Shown here piece after piece: positions 15,953 to 25,619 of a DNA stretch of 64,000 bases. The stretch spans positions 157,234-221,233 of the forward strand of contig CAVVDT010000012.1 in assembly GCA_963747005.1 (NCBI GenBank), written 5' to 3'. Every line of letters starts with the position of its first letter. The stretch's first letter is position 1. Source of the DNA: CAVVDT01 sp963747005 (lineage in GTDB: Bacteria; Pseudomonadota; Alphaproteobacteria; Rhizobiales; Aestuariivirgaceae). The position numbers and the translations under genes are program-made. The notes beneath the pieces are model-generated. The model saw only the letters and a list, made by a program, of their open reading frames with translations. It had not been told where the DNA came from and searched no databases.

Positions 15953-16570
15953 ATGCCCGACTTTTCCGGGCTGGTCGGGGGGACCGGCTTCATCCTCGCC
16001 ATTATCGGCTATCTGTGCGGGTCGATACCCTTCGGCCTCCTTTTCACCCGCATGGCCGGACTGGGGGATGTCCGCGCCATCGGTTCGGGCAATATCGGGG
16101 CGACCAACGTCCTGCGCACCGGCTCCAAAAAGATCGCCTTCATCACCCTGCTTGCCGACATCGCGAAAGGCACCGTGCCGGCCCTCATCGGCCTGAAATA
16201 TGGCGGCGAGGCGGGCGGCCTGATCGCCGGGATCGCTGCCTTTCTCGGCCATGTCGTGCCGGTATGGCTGAGATTTCGCGGCGGCAAGGGGGTTGCGACT
16301 TTTCTTGGCGTTCTGCTCGGCCTGGCCTGGCCGCTCGCCCTCATCTTCATTGCCCTGTGGATCGGGCTTGCCGTCGCCTTCCGCATGTCGTCGGTGTCGT
16401 CGCTGGTGAGCGCCGCAGCGATGCCGGCCACGGCCCTGTACATTTCGCGGCCGGGCCTCGTTGTTGGCCTGGCGGCCATGGCCTGCGTCATCCTCATCAA
16501 GCATCGCGAGAACATCGTGCGCGTCTTCAGAGGCGAGGAATCGAAGATCTCGCTGGGCCGCAAGGGTTGA
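15953..16570 (+). CDS. plsY: glycerol-3-phosphate acyltransferase PlsY
   Basis: A 205-residue polytopic membrane enzyme that acylates glycerol 3-phosphate from acyl phosphate, the first step of phospholipid synthesis. The three PlsY motifs are seen: CGSIPFGLLFTR, then GSGNIGATNVLRTG, and FRGGKGVATFLG. About five hydrophobic helices are spread through the chain. The gene begins 27 nt after pyrC' and ends 9 nt before dprA, so it is part of the same operon. The last ~20 residues carry a basic tail (KHRENIVRVFRG) usual for the family. Confidence 0.95.
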   Translation: MPDFSGLVGGTGFILAIIGYLCGSIPFGLLFTRMAGLGDVRAIGSGNIGATNVLRTGSKKIAFITLLADIAKGTVPALIGLKYGGEAGGLIAGIAAFLGHVVPVWLRFRGGKGVATFLGVLLGLAWPLALIFIALWIGLAVAFRMSSVSSLVSAAAMPATALYISRPGLVVGLAAMACVILIKHRENIVRVFRGEESKISLGRKG

Positions 16571-16579
16571 TGGCTAGTG

Positions 16580-17701
16580 ATGGCGCCCAACAAGCTCGAC
16601 GACCGGGAAAGACGCGACTGGCTGCGCTTGATGATGTCGGAGCATGTGGGCCCGGCGACCTTTCGCCACCTGATGGCGCGTTATGGCAACGCGGCGGCAG
16701 CCCTTGCCGCGCTCCCGGACCTGTCGCGGCGCGGCGGGCTTTCACGGCCGGTGCGGATTTATCCCGCCGAGGCCGCCGAGGCCGATCTCGACCGGACCGC
16801 CGATATAGGCGCCCGCTTCATTGCCTCGAGCGAGGCCGGCTATCCGCCCCTGCTGCGCCAGATCGATGCCGCACCTCCCCTCATCTGCGTCCTCGGCGAT
16901 GCCGCCTTCCTGCATCGCGCCATGGTTGCCATCGTCGGGGCGCGCAATGCCTCGGCAGCCGGACGACGCCTGGCGCGCGATTTCGCCGCTGCCCTCGGCG
17001 CGGCCGGTCTCACCGTGGTTTCCGGCCTGGCGCGCGGCATCGACGCCGCCGCCCACGAGGCAGCTCTCGACACCGGGACCGTCGCCGTCGTTGCCGGCGG
17101 CGTGGACGTTCTCTATCCGCCGGAAAATGCCGACCTGCATCACGCCATCGCCGCTCGCGGCGCCATCGTCAGCGAGATGATGCCGGGCGCAGTGCCGAGG
17201 GCAGAGCATTTCCCGCGCCGCAACCGACTCATTTCCGGCGTGGCACTGGGCACGCTGGTGGTCGAGGCGGCGCTGCGATCGGGATCGCTGATCACTGCGC
17301 GCCTGGCACTGGAGCAGAACCGCGAGGTCTTCGCCATTCCCGGCTCACCGCTCGATCCGCGCGCCGAGGGCGCCAATCGCCTGATCAAGCAAGGCGCTAC
17401 GCTGGTCACCTCGCCCGACGAGTTGATCGAGGCGGTCGGCGGGCTGGCGGCGCAGGCGGAAAGGATCGGTCCCGACGATGCCGGCCTGTTCGAGCCTCAC
17501 AGCGGGGCCGACTTCGATGAAGCTGACGGCAGTCACCGCGACGTGGTGTGGGGGCTGCTTGGACCGGCGCCGGTTGAACTGGACGATCTCATCCGCGAAA
17601 GCAACCTGCCGGCGCGTATCGTCAACGCCGTCGTGCTGGAACTGGAGATGGCCGGCCGGCTCGAACGCTATCCCGGTCAGCGGGTGGCCAAGCTGGCCTG
17701 A
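16580..17701 (+). CDS. dprA: DNA-processing protein DprA
   Basis: A 373-residue DprA/Smf protein that loads RecA on incoming single-stranded DNA. An N-terminal SAM-like helical part is followed by the Rossmann domain with VAIVGARNASAAGRRLA, SGLARGIDAAAHEAAL, VAGGVDVLYPPENADL and FPRRNRLISG, all family hallmarks. The last ~60 residues form the winged-helix DML1-like domain (VVWGLLGPAPVELDDLI). ATG 16580 is chosen; a GTG one codon earlier is also in frame. The plsY stop is just upstream, so the gene is in the pyr-pls operon. No other competence genes are in the window. Confidence 0.94.
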   Translation: MAPNKLDDRERRDWLRLMMSEHVGPATFRHLMARYGNAAAALAALPDLSRRGGLSRPVRIYPAEAAEADLDRTADIGARFIASSEAGYPPLLRQIDAAPPLICVLGDAAFLHRAMVAIVGARNASAAGRRLARDFAAALGAAGLTVVSGLARGIDAAAHEAALDTGTVAVVAGGVDVLYPPENADLHHAIAARGAIVSEMMPGAVPRAEHFPRRNRLISGVALGTLVVEAALRSGSLITARLALEQNREVFAIPGSPLDPRAEGANRLIKQGATLVTSPDELIEAVGGLAAQAERIGPDDAGLFEPHSGADFDEADGSHRDVVWGLLGPAPVELDDLIRESNLPARIVNAVVLELEMAGRLERYPGQRVAKLA

Positions 17702-17743
17702 ACAGGAGACCGGGGTCAGCTGGAACCGATGCGCGGCAAGTAC

Positions 17744-17998
17744 CTAACCTGCTGACGGACTCTGCTCACCGGCCTTCTGACTCTGCTCAAAGGCATCGAT
17801 ATACGCCATTTCAAGGAGATAGCAGAGAAACTTCAGGTCGACCTCCTGCGCCCTGGCGCGCAGAACGATGAGTTCGTCGGCAATCTCGGCGGCCACCCGA
17901 CCTTGCGTCGACGCCGTCAAACTGTCGGCGACCGATTCCGGTTCGCCGGTTGTCTCTCCCGGAGGTTTGGCGAGCGATGCTCGAGCTTGCCTGCTCAT
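17744..17998 (-). CDS. small conserved-type hypothetical protein
   Basis: An 84-residue frame on the minus strand. The first half is a disordered, Ser/Thr/Glu-rich stretch (SLAKPPGETTGEPESV); the second half is a strong amphipathic helix (VAAEIADELIVLRARAQ then LKFLCYLLEMAYIDAFEQ). Composition and helix suggest a real protein, of the kind of short DUF proteins common in Rhizobiales, but I cannot name it. It sits alone, convergent with dprA. Confidence 0.6.
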   Translation of the reverse strand: MSRQARASLAKPPGETTGEPESVADSLTASTQGRVAAEIADELIVLRARAQEVDLKFLCYLLEMAYIDAFEQSQKAGEQSPSAG

Positions 17999-18664
17999 GT
18001 TGTCCGCCTCAATCTGCTTTGCCGCTCCGCTGCAGCGATCCCAACCGGCTTCGTTGCCGGCTGTTAGTGGTTGTCTCTGCCGTAGGGGAAGAAGTGCGTG
18101 CGAACCTGCCCAGCGAATACTGGCACATCTGGCGCTGGCAAGCTTGCTCCGCTTCCACCACGACTATTGATTGAGGATAGACGACGAAGCTCTTCAGTGC
18201 AACTTTATTGTGCATTATGTTTATATTTGCTACTTATACGTGCAACACCATAATGCCTTCAGGTCGCTTGCGTACTTGCCGACACTGCGTCCGCCAACGC
18301 CGGGTCGCCGCGTCCGGCAAGCAATGTCAGGCAGAATTCCGTTACGCCGTCACCAATGACGAGAGTGCGGTCGGATCATAACTGACCCGTTATACCGGAT
18401 CACGGTGGTAGCGATCCTCGCTTGAAATCGCCATGCAGAACGCACCAAAACCGACCGATTCCTGCTCTTCATCATGATCGCGCCAACCATCAATCACAAT
18501 CCTGAATGGTATCTCTACACGATCGCCGTCTTTGCGGGCGGTTGTAGAATTGCGGTGCGGCCCAGAAGGGGCCTTCCCGCCTCGGGGCTTGCGGGCACGG
18601 CGGCAATTCGACTATGAGGCGGGACCTGAGTTCCCGCCCGATAGATGCCGGACACCCCCCCTTC
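17999..18664. other. gene-free interval before topA
   Basis: About 660 nt without a supported gene. An AT-rich island at 18170-18260 contains TATA-like strings and a loose inverted repeat (TTGTGCAT ... ACGTGCAA), which may be the promoter/regulatory region of the leftward small gene. Around 18540-18600 there are GC-rich hairpins (GGGGCCTTCCCGCC...). Short open frames exist but none has a ribosome binding site or recognisable composition. The topA promoter should be in the last 200 nt; none was clear. Confidence 0.5.
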
Positions 18665-21235
18665 ATGAATGTCGTCGTTGTCGAATTGCCCGCCAAGGCC
18701 AAGACCATCAACAAGTATCTGGGCAAGGATTATACGGTCCTTGCCTCCTATGGCCATGTGCGCGACTTGCCGGCCAAGGACGGTTCGGTCAGGCCCGACG
18801 AGGACTTTGCCATGTCCTGGGACATGGACGCCAAGTCGGCCAAGCGGGTCGCCGCCATCGCCGAGGCGCTGAAAGCCGGCAACAAGCTCATTCTCGCCAC
18901 TGACCCGGACCGCGAGGGCGAGGCGATTTCGTGGCACGTGCTGGAATTGTTGAAGAAGAAGGGCATCCTCAAGGACAAGCCGGTGGAGCGGGTGGTGTTC
19001 AATGCCATCACCCGCCGCGCCGTGCTGGACGCCATGGACCAGCCGCGCCAGATCGACGCCGCGCTAGTGGATGCCTATCTGGCGCGCCGGGCGCTCGATT
19101 ATCTGGTGGGCTTCACCCTGTCGCCGGTGCTGTGGAGAAAGCTCCCCAGCGCCCGCTCGGCGGGCCGTGTCCAGTCGGTGGCGCTGCGTATCGTGTGCGA
19201 CCGCGAACTGGAGATCGAGAGTTTCAGGCGCCAGGAGTTCTGGACTATCGAGGGCACCTTCGCCACGGCGAAAGATGAAGTCTTCACCGCCCGTCTCGCC
19301 GGCATCGGCGACGCCAAGCTGGGCAAGTTCGACATCGCGGACGAGGCCGCCGCGCGCGCCATCGAAGCCGCCGTCAAGGACGGTCGCTTTGCGGTCGCCA
19401 GCATCGACAGCCGCCCCACCAAGCGCCATCCGCAACCGCCTTTCACCACCTCGACCCTGCAGCAGGAAGCCTCGCGAAAGCTCGGCTTTTCCTCCCAGCG
19501 CACCATGCAGACGGCGCAGAAACTCTATGAAGGCATCGACATCGGCGGCGAGACGGCGGGCCTCATTACCTATATGCGTACCGACGGCGTGCAGATGGCG
19601 GGCGAAGCTATCGCCGCTACCCGCAACGTCATCCAGAAGCTCTATGGCGAGCCCTATGTGCCGGGCGCCCCGCGTGCCTACCGCGCCAAGGCTCGCAATG
19701 CGCAAGAAGCGCATGAGGCCATCCGTCCCACCGAGCTTTCCCGCCTGCCCGCCGATCTGCGCCGCCATCTCGATGCCGATCAGGCCGCCCTTTACGACCT
19801 CATCTGGAAGCGCACCGTCGCCTCGCAGATGGAAAGTGCGGAGATCGAGCGCACCACCGCGGATGTGTCCGCGCAGGGCAACGACGGCAAGACCTACACT
19901 TTCCGCGCCACCGGCTCGGTGGTGCGCTTCGAGGGCTTCCTGAAGCTCTACCAGGAAGGCCGTGACGATGAGGAGGACGAGGAATCGAAGAAGCTTCCCG
20001 TCCTGGCGCGCGGTGACGTGGTGGGGGCGCGGTCGATTGCTGGCCAGCAGCATTTCACCGAGCCGCCGCCGCGCTATTCGGAGGCCTCGCTCATCAAGAA
20101 GCTGGAAGAACTGGGTATCGGACGGCCCTCCACCTATACCGCCATCCTGACGGTGCTGCGCGACCGCGGTTATGTGCGCATGGACAAGAAGCGCCTCATC
20201 CCCGAGGACAAGGGCCGCCTCGTCACGGCCTTTCTGGAAAGCTTCTTCAAACGCTATGTCGCCTTTGACTTCACCGCCAACCTGGAGGACGACCTCGACA
20301 AGGTCTCGTCCGGCGAAATCGCATGGAAGGACCTGTTGGCACGGTTCTGGCGGGAATTCGCCGCAGCGGTCGACGAGATCAAGGATTTGCGCGTTGCCCA
20401 GGTTCTCGATGCGCTCAACGACCTGCTGGCGCCGCATATCTTTCCCGAGCGTGCCGACGGCGCTCCGGCGCGCCAGTGCCCGTCCTGCGGCAACGGCCAG
20501 CTTTCCCTGAAGATCGGCAAGTTCGGCGCCTTCATCGGCTGCTCCAACTACCCCGATTGCCGCTACACGCGACAACTTGCCAACGGCGAGGACGGCGCCA
20601 GGGAGGCGGTGCCTGCTGAAGGCATCCTGCTGGGCACCGATCCGGAAACCGGCAAGCCGGTTACCCGCCATGACGGCCGCTTCGGGCCTTATGTGCAGCG
20701 CGCGCCGCTCGACGAGGGCGAAAAGCCGGCGCGGTCCTCCCTGCCCAAGGGAGTGGAGCCGGAAAGCGTCGATCTGGAATTCGCTCTCAGGCTGTTGTCG
20801 CTGCCGCGCGAGGTGGGACTGCATCCCGAAACCGGCAAGCCGATCACCGCCGGCCTCGGGCGCTACGGCCCGTTCGTGCTACACGACGGAAAGTTCGCTA
20901 ATCTCGATGGTTACGAGGAAATATTCACGGTTGGAATCAACCGCGCGGTCGATCTGCTGGCGCGCCGCGCCGCCGGTCGCGGTGGCGCCGCGAAGCCCGC
21001 CGCCTTGCGCGATCTGGGCGCCCATCCGGCCGGTGGCGGCAACATCCAGGTGATGAGCGGACGTTACGGCCCTTATGTGAAATTCGGCAAGATCAACGCC
21101 ACCCTGCCCAGAGGCACGACACCCGAGGCGGTTACGCTGGATGAGGCCGTCGCACTTGTCGCCGCCAAGGAAAAGAAGCCCGCCGCGCCGAAGAAGAAGG
21201 TCGCCCGGCCCAAACGGGCAGCGACAACGAAGTGA
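18665..21235 (+). CDS. topA: DNA topoisomerase I
   Basis: An 856-residue type IA topoisomerase that relaxes negative supercoils. MNVVVVELPAKAKTINKYLG opens the TOPRIM domain, with ATDPDREGEAISWHV carrying the DxDxE acidic site. The active-site tyrosine is in LITYMRTDGVQM. After the core follows one C4 zinc-finger (CPSCGNGQLSLK to CSNYPDCRYT), then three or four zinc-less topoisomerase C-terminal repeats (GKPVTRHDGRFGPYVQ; GKPITAGLGRYGPFV; SGRYGPYVKFG) and a lysine-rich tail. This layout is typical for alphaproteobacteria. ATG 18665 matches the family start; the frame runs on upstream. The stop overlaps the GTG of rnr by 4 nt. Confidence 0.96.
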   Translation: MNVVVVELPAKAKTINKYLGKDYTVLASYGHVRDLPAKDGSVRPDEDFAMSWDMDAKSAKRVAAIAEALKAGNKLILATDPDREGEAISWHVLELLKKKGILKDKPVERVVFNAITRRAVLDAMDQPRQIDAALVDAYLARRALDYLVGFTLSPVLWRKLPSARSAGRVQSVALRIVCDRELEIESFRRQEFWTIEGTFATAKDEVFTARLAGIGDAKLGKFDIADEAAARAIEAAVKDGRFAVASIDSRPTKRHPQPPFTTSTLQQEASRKLGFSSQRTMQTAQKLYEGIDIGGETAGLITYMRTDGVQMAGEAIAATRNVIQKLYGEPYVPGAPRAYRAKARNAQEAHEAIRPTELSRLPADLRRHLDADQAALYDLIWKRTVASQMESAEIERTTADVSAQGNDGKTYTFRATGSVVRFEGFLKLYQEGRDDEEDEESKKLPVLARGDVVGARSIAGQQHFTEPPPRYSEASLIKKLEELGIGRPSTYTAILTVLRDRGYVRMDKKRLIPEDKGRLVTAFLESFFKRYVAFDFTANLEDDLDKVSSGEIAWKDLLARFWREFAAAVDEIKDLRVAQVLDALNDLLAPHIFPERADGAPARQCPSCGNGQLSLKIGKFGAFIGCSNYPDCRYTRQLANGEDGAREAVPAEGILLGTDPETGKPVTRHDGRFGPYVQRAPLDEGEKPARSSLPKGVEPESVDLEFALRLLSLPREVGLHPETGKPITAGLGRYGPFVLHDGKFANLDGYEEIFTVGINRAVDLLARRAAGRGGAAKPAALRDLGAHPAGGGNIQVMSGRYGPYVKFGKINATLPRGTTPEAVTLDEAVALVAAKEKKPAAPKKKVARPKRAATTK

Positions 21236-23496
21236 GCCCGCCCCGCAAAGGCAAGGCCGGCCCGCCGGAGCTCCCGAGCGAGGACGCCATTGCCCAATTC
21301 GTCGCCGAGGCGCCCGGACGGGTGGGAAAACGCGAAATCGCCCGCGCTTTCGGCATCCGCGACAGCGGGCTCAAGATGGAATTGAAGCGCCTGTTGCGCA
21401 AGATGGCCGACGACGGGCGCCTGGAGATGCGGGCGCGGCGCGTCCATGACGCTGCCGGCCTGCCGCCGGTGGCGGTTATCGAGGTCTCGGGCATCGATGC
21501 CGACGGCGAGGTGCTGGCTCAGCCCACAAGCTGGGATACCGACAACCTGGGACCGGCGCCGCGCATCGTCATCGTTGCCGAAAAGGTCGCCCACCGCCGT
21601 GAGGACAAGCAGCCGCCCGGGATCGGCGAGCGGGTGCTGGCCCGCCTCAATCGCTTGACTGGCACCGGCTTCGACTACGAAGCCCGCATCATCCGCCGCC
21701 TCACCCGGCAATCGAACCTCATCCTCGGAGTCTTGCGCCCCGTCCCTTCCGGCGGCTTTCGCCTGCAACCGGTCGACCGGCGGGCGCGCGGCGATTATGT
21801 GGTGCGGCCCGGCAATGCCGGCACCGCCAAGGCGGGTGAACTGGTGAGCGCGGAAGTCTCGCGCGACCGTGGCCGCGGCCTCATCGAGGCCCGCGTCATC
21901 GAGCGCCTGGGCTCCATGGACGATGAGCGCAACATCTCGCGCATCGCCATCCACCAGCACGGCATCCCCGACCGCTTCCCCGCCGAAGTCATGTCCGAGG
22001 CCGAAGCACTCGAGCCATTCGGGCCGCGCGGCGTCACCGACCTCACCCGCCTGCCGCTCGTCACCATCGACCCGCAAGATGCCCGCGACCACGACGATGC
22101 GGTGCACGCCATGCCCGACGACGATCCGGCCAATCCCGACGGCTTCGTGGTCACCGTCGCCATTGCCGATGTGGCGCGCTACGTGCGCCCCGGCACAGCC
22201 CTCGACCGCGAGGCACGGGCGCGCGGCAATTCGGTCTACTTCCCCGACCGGGTGGTGCCGATGCTGCCGGAAAAAATCTCCAACGATATGTGCTCGCTGC
22301 GGCAAGGCGAAATCCGCCCGGCGCTTGCTTGCCGCATGGTGTTCGACGCGAAAGGCGACAAGCGCGGACACCGCTTCGAGCGAGTCGCCATGCGCTCGGC
22401 CGCGCGTCTCAGCTACAGCCAGGCGCAGGCCGCCATCGACGGGCACCCGGACGATGCCACCGGCCCCATCCTCGATCGCGTGCTGAAACCCCTGTGGTCG
22501 GCGCACGACGCCTTGATGGCGGCCCGCCGTCGCCGCCAACCGCTGGAACTCGATCTGCCCGAGCGCAAGATCGTGCTGGATGCCCACGGCCTCATCGAGC
22601 GGGTCGTCACCCCGGAGCGGCTGGAAGCCCACAAGCTCATCGAAGAGATGATGATCCAGGCCAATGTGGCGGCCGCAGAGACGCTGGAGGCAAAAAGGAC
22701 TCCCCTCGTCTACCGGGTCCACGAGGCACCGGCCCGCGACAAGGTGGCGGCTCTCGTCGATTTCCTGGCGACCGTCGGCATCTCGTTGCCCAAGGGCCAG
22801 GTTCTCTCGCCTGCTCATTTCAACCGCATCCTGCAACAGGTGGTCGGGCGCGACGATGAGCAACTCGTCAACGAGGTGGTGCTGCGAACGCAGGCGCAGG
22901 CCATCTACAGCCCCGACAATCGCGGCCATTTCGGCCTCAATCTCAGGCGCTACGCCCACTTCACGTCGCCCATCAGGCGCTATGCCGATCTCATTGTCCA
23001 CCGCGGCCTCATCACCGCACTGGGGCTCGGCAGCGACGGCCTGTCGGAGGCCGACATCGGCAGGCTCGACGAGACCGCGGAGATCATTTCAGGCGCCGAG
23101 CGCCGCGCCATGGCGGCCGAGCGCGAGACCGTCGACCGGCTGATCGCGGCGCATCTGAAGACCTCGACCGGCGCCCTGTTCGCTGCCCGCATCGCCGGTG
23201 TCACGACGGCGGGCCTGTTCGTGCGGCTGGCCGAGACCGGCGCCGACGGGTTCATCCCCATGCGCACCCTGCCCGGCCGCTTTGTCCATGACGAAGTGCG
23301 CCATGCCCTCGTCGGCGCCTTGAGCGGCGAAACCTTCCAGCTTGGCGACCGGGTCGAGGTGCGCCTCGTCGAGGTCACCCCCATCGCCGGGGGCTTGCGC
23401 TTCGAGATGGTCAGCGAGGGCCGCGAGGGGGCTCAGCCGGTGCATCGCCGCTTTCATCCCAAGAAGGTCCCGGGGCGACGCAGCCGGCGGCGCTGA
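21232..23496 (+). CDS. rnr: ribonuclease R
   Basis: A 754-residue RNB-family 3'-5' exoribonuclease able to degrade structured RNA. Order: N-terminal winged helix (DAIAQFVAEAPGRVGKREIA), two cold-shock domains (about 60-230), the RNB catalytic domain with TIDPQDARDHDDAVHA (metal aspartates) and the RYADLIVHRG arginine region, an S1 domain (AARIAGVTTAGLFVRL) and a basic tail ending PGRRSRRR. It starts at a GTG overlapping the topA stop by 4 nt, so the two are coupled. Confidence 0.95.
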   Translation: MSPPRKGKAGPPELPSEDAIAQFVAEAPGRVGKREIARAFGIRDSGLKMELKRLLRKMADDGRLEMRARRVHDAAGLPPVAVIEVSGIDADGEVLAQPTSWDTDNLGPAPRIVIVAEKVAHRREDKQPPGIGERVLARLNRLTGTGFDYEARIIRRLTRQSNLILGVLRPVPSGGFRLQPVDRRARGDYVVRPGNAGTAKAGELVSAEVSRDRGRGLIEARVIERLGSMDDERNISRIAIHQHGIPDRFPAEVMSEAEALEPFGPRGVTDLTRLPLVTIDPQDARDHDDAVHAMPDDDPANPDGFVVTVAIADVARYVRPGTALDREARARGNSVYFPDRVVPMLPEKISNDMCSLRQGEIRPALACRMVFDAKGDKRGHRFERVAMRSAARLSYSQAQAAIDGHPDDATGPILDRVLKPLWSAHDALMAARRRRQPLELDLPERKIVLDAHGLIERVVTPERLEAHKLIEEMMIQANVAAAETLEAKRTPLVYRVHEAPARDKVAALVDFLATVGISLPKGQVLSPAHFNRILQQVVGRDDEQLVNEVVLRTQAQAIYSPDNRGHFGLNLRRYAHFTSPIRRYADLIVHRGLITALGLGSDGLSEADIGRLDETAEIISGAERRAMAAERETVDRLIAAHLKTSTGALFAARIAGVTTAGLFVRLAETGADGFIPMRTLPGRFVHDEVRHALVGALSGETFQLGDRVEVRLVEVTPIAGGLRFEMVSEGREGAQPVHRRFHPKKVPGRRSRRR

Positions 23497-23591
23497 GCGG
23501 CTGTCGTTCATAGCCTTGTCACCGAGGCTTCGCCACGCTGTCATCCGGGCTTTCTAGGAACGGCAAGAGACGTTCCAACCGGGAGATGACC

Positions 23592-25538
23592 ATGACGATG
23601 CTGCGCGCCCTGCTCTTGACAACGACCGCCCTCGCTGCCGCCTCGAGCGCCATGGCGGGCGATGCTCCGCTCAAGGTGAAGTCGGTGGAATTCACCTCCA
23701 CCCCGGCGCCCGTTACCCGGCTTGAGATGTCGCAAGCCTACACCACGTCGAAGGCGATCGTGACGCTGGCCGACGGCACGGTGAAGGCATTCCCCCTCAG
23801 CTACGAGATCCTGCACCGATCGGGGGATTATGTGGCGGGCTGGTATGCCGGCCTCGTGGCCGACCGGTCGGGGACCCCGCTCCTGCAATCGGCACCCGAC
23901 AAGGAGGGCAACATCGCACGCGGGCCGTTCTTTGCCCCCGGCGCCGACGGCACTTCGCTGCTGGTGGTTCCCGGCGCCAGCGTCGATGGCGTCAAGGGCA
24001 ACACGCTGTTCGAAATCAACCATCTGGAATACGACGCCGCCGGCGACAATATCGATCCGACCAGGCCACCGTTGGACCTCTATGGCGCCCTGCCCATGGC
24101 CATGAACCTCACCGTCCTCGACCAGGATACAGCCACCGGCGCCTTGAAGCCGGTGAAACTGTCGAACGTCGATTTTTCCGCCGTCGGCGGCTTGTGGATT
24201 CCCTGCAACGGCTCGACCACGCCGTGGATGACCCATCTGGGCAGCGAGGAATACGAGCCCGACGCGCAGGTCTTCGAGACCAAGCCGCTGGAGGCCATGA
24301 ACCTCTATTTCGGCACCCTCGGCAAGACGGCGGCCGAAGGCGGCGCCGATGCCTATCGTTATGGCCATCTGGTCGAGGTGACGGTTCACCCCGACGGCTC
24401 GACCGCGGCGGTGAAGCATTATGCCATGGGCCGCCTGGCCTTCGAACTGGGCGATGTCATGGCCGACCGCAAGACCGTCTATGTGGGCGACGACGGCACC
24501 GACGTCATCCGCGCCATGTTCGTTGCCGACAAGCCGGAGGACCTTTCGGCCGGCACGCTCTATGCCGCCAAGTGGAAGCAGACCGCCAGCGCGGGCTTTG
24601 CCGAAGCCAATCTCGAATGGATCCGCCTCGGCCATGCCAGCGATCAGGAGATCGCCGCGCTGATCGACAAGGGCATCACCTTCAGCGACATCTGGCAGGT
24701 CGCAGCCCCCGCCGCGGTCAAGGCCGATCCGGCGGCCTATGAAGGCTTCAGGGCCACTTATGTCTATACCGGCACCGGTTCCAAGACCAAGCTGGAGTAC
24801 TACCGGCTGAAGCCCGGCATGGAGCAGGCCGCCGCCTTCCTGGAGACCCGGCGCTATGCCGCATGGCTCGGCGCCACGACGGAGTTCACCAAGATGGAGG
24901 GGCAGGCCCACAACATCGCCGACAAGAAGCTCTACACGGTGATGAGCTACGTGCGCGACGGCATGCTGGAAGGTCACAACAAGGACCGTCCGCAGGACGA
25001 TATCCGCCTTGCCGGTGACCCCAAGGACCTCAATTGCGGCGTCGTCTATCAGAGCAACCTGGCCGGCGGGCGCACCGACAGCGACGGCAATCCCATTGCC
25101 AGCGATCTGGTCGCCGTCGACATGGTGCCGCTGATCGGCGGCGCCCGCCAGCCGGAGGGTGCCCCAGCAGGTCGCTATGACAAGTGCAATACCGAGATGG
25201 TCGCCAATCCCGACAATGTCCGCTTTTCGGAAGCCATGCGGACACTGTTCATCGGCGAGGATTCCGGCAACCACCTGAACAACTTCACATGGGCGCTGAA
25301 CGTCGATAGCGGCAAGCTGGCGCGGCTGTTCAGCGCGCCAGCCGGCGCCGAAAATACCGGCCTCAACGTCTATGACGACATCAACGGCCATGCCTATATC
25401 ACCGGCAACGTGCAGCACCCCGGCGCCGAGGAGGACCTGTCGAAATACCCCGACGAGATTCGGGACGGCTTGCGCCACTTCGTCGACGAACGCGGGATTG
25501 TGGGCTACTTCAGCGGCTTGCCGGCGATGACGCGTTGA
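23592..25538 (+). CDS. PhoX-like (DUF839) secreted phosphatase family protein
   Basis: A ~648-residue exported protein of the PhoX/DUF839 family, calcium-dependent alkaline phosphatases. The first 24 residues (MTMLRALLLTTTALAAASS, cut after SAMA) are an ordinary Sec signal with no twin arginine, whereas characterised PhoX enzymes are Tat-exported. The family blocks are seen: NGSTTPWMTHLGSEEYEP (the T-P-W-x-T/x-x-x-E-E core), HYAMGRLAFELGDVM with YVGDDGTDVIRAMFV, and GEDSGNHLNNFTW near the end. GGGAG stands 6 nt before the ATG at 23592; ATG 23586 is an alternative. No pho box was identified. Enzyme activity is inferred from family only. Confidence 0.82.
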   Translation: MTMLRALLLTTTALAAASSAMAGDAPLKVKSVEFTSTPAPVTRLEMSQAYTTSKAIVTLADGTVKAFPLSYEILHRSGDYVAGWYAGLVADRSGTPLLQSAPDKEGNIARGPFFAPGADGTSLLVVPGASVDGVKGNTLFEINHLEYDAAGDNIDPTRPPLDLYGALPMAMNLTVLDQDTATGALKPVKLSNVDFSAVGGLWIPCNGSTTPWMTHLGSEEYEPDAQVFETKPLEAMNLYFGTLGKTAAEGGADAYRYGHLVEVTVHPDGSTAAVKHYAMGRLAFELGDVMADRKTVYVGDDGTDVIRAMFVADKPEDLSAGTLYAAKWKQTASAGFAEANLEWIRLGHASDQEIAALIDKGITFSDIWQVAAPAAVKADPAAYEGFRATYVYTGTGSKTKLEYYRLKPGMEQAAAFLETRRYAAWLGATTEFTKMEGQAHNIADKKLYTVMSYVRDGMLEGHNKDRPQDDIRLAGDPKDLNCGVVYQSNLAGGRTDSDGNPIASDLVAVDMVPLIGGARQPEGAPAGRYDKCNTEMVANPDNVRFSEAMRTLFIGEDSGNHLNNFTWALNVDSGKLARLFSAPAGAENTGLNVYDDINGHAYITGNVQHPGAEEDLSKYPDEIRDGLRHFVDERGIVGYFSGLPAMTR

Positions 25539-25619
25539 GGTTCATTCGCGCCTTGCGTCATCCTGCCGCGCGACCGAGCGTGTGCTTCCCTTCAAAGCGC
25601 CGGAAATGCATGCTGGGGC

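Noticed and set aside
19064..20824. 586-codon frame antisense to topA
   Set aside because: Shadow of a GC-rich coding gene; the topA frame has intact catalytic motifs.
21073..23001. 642-codon frame antisense to rnr
   Set aside because: Histidine/arginine-rich shadow translation with no domain; rnr is intact on the other strand.
23541..25478. 645-codon frame antisense to the PhoX-like gene
   Set aside because: Shadow frame; signal peptide and DUF839 motifs are on the plus strand.
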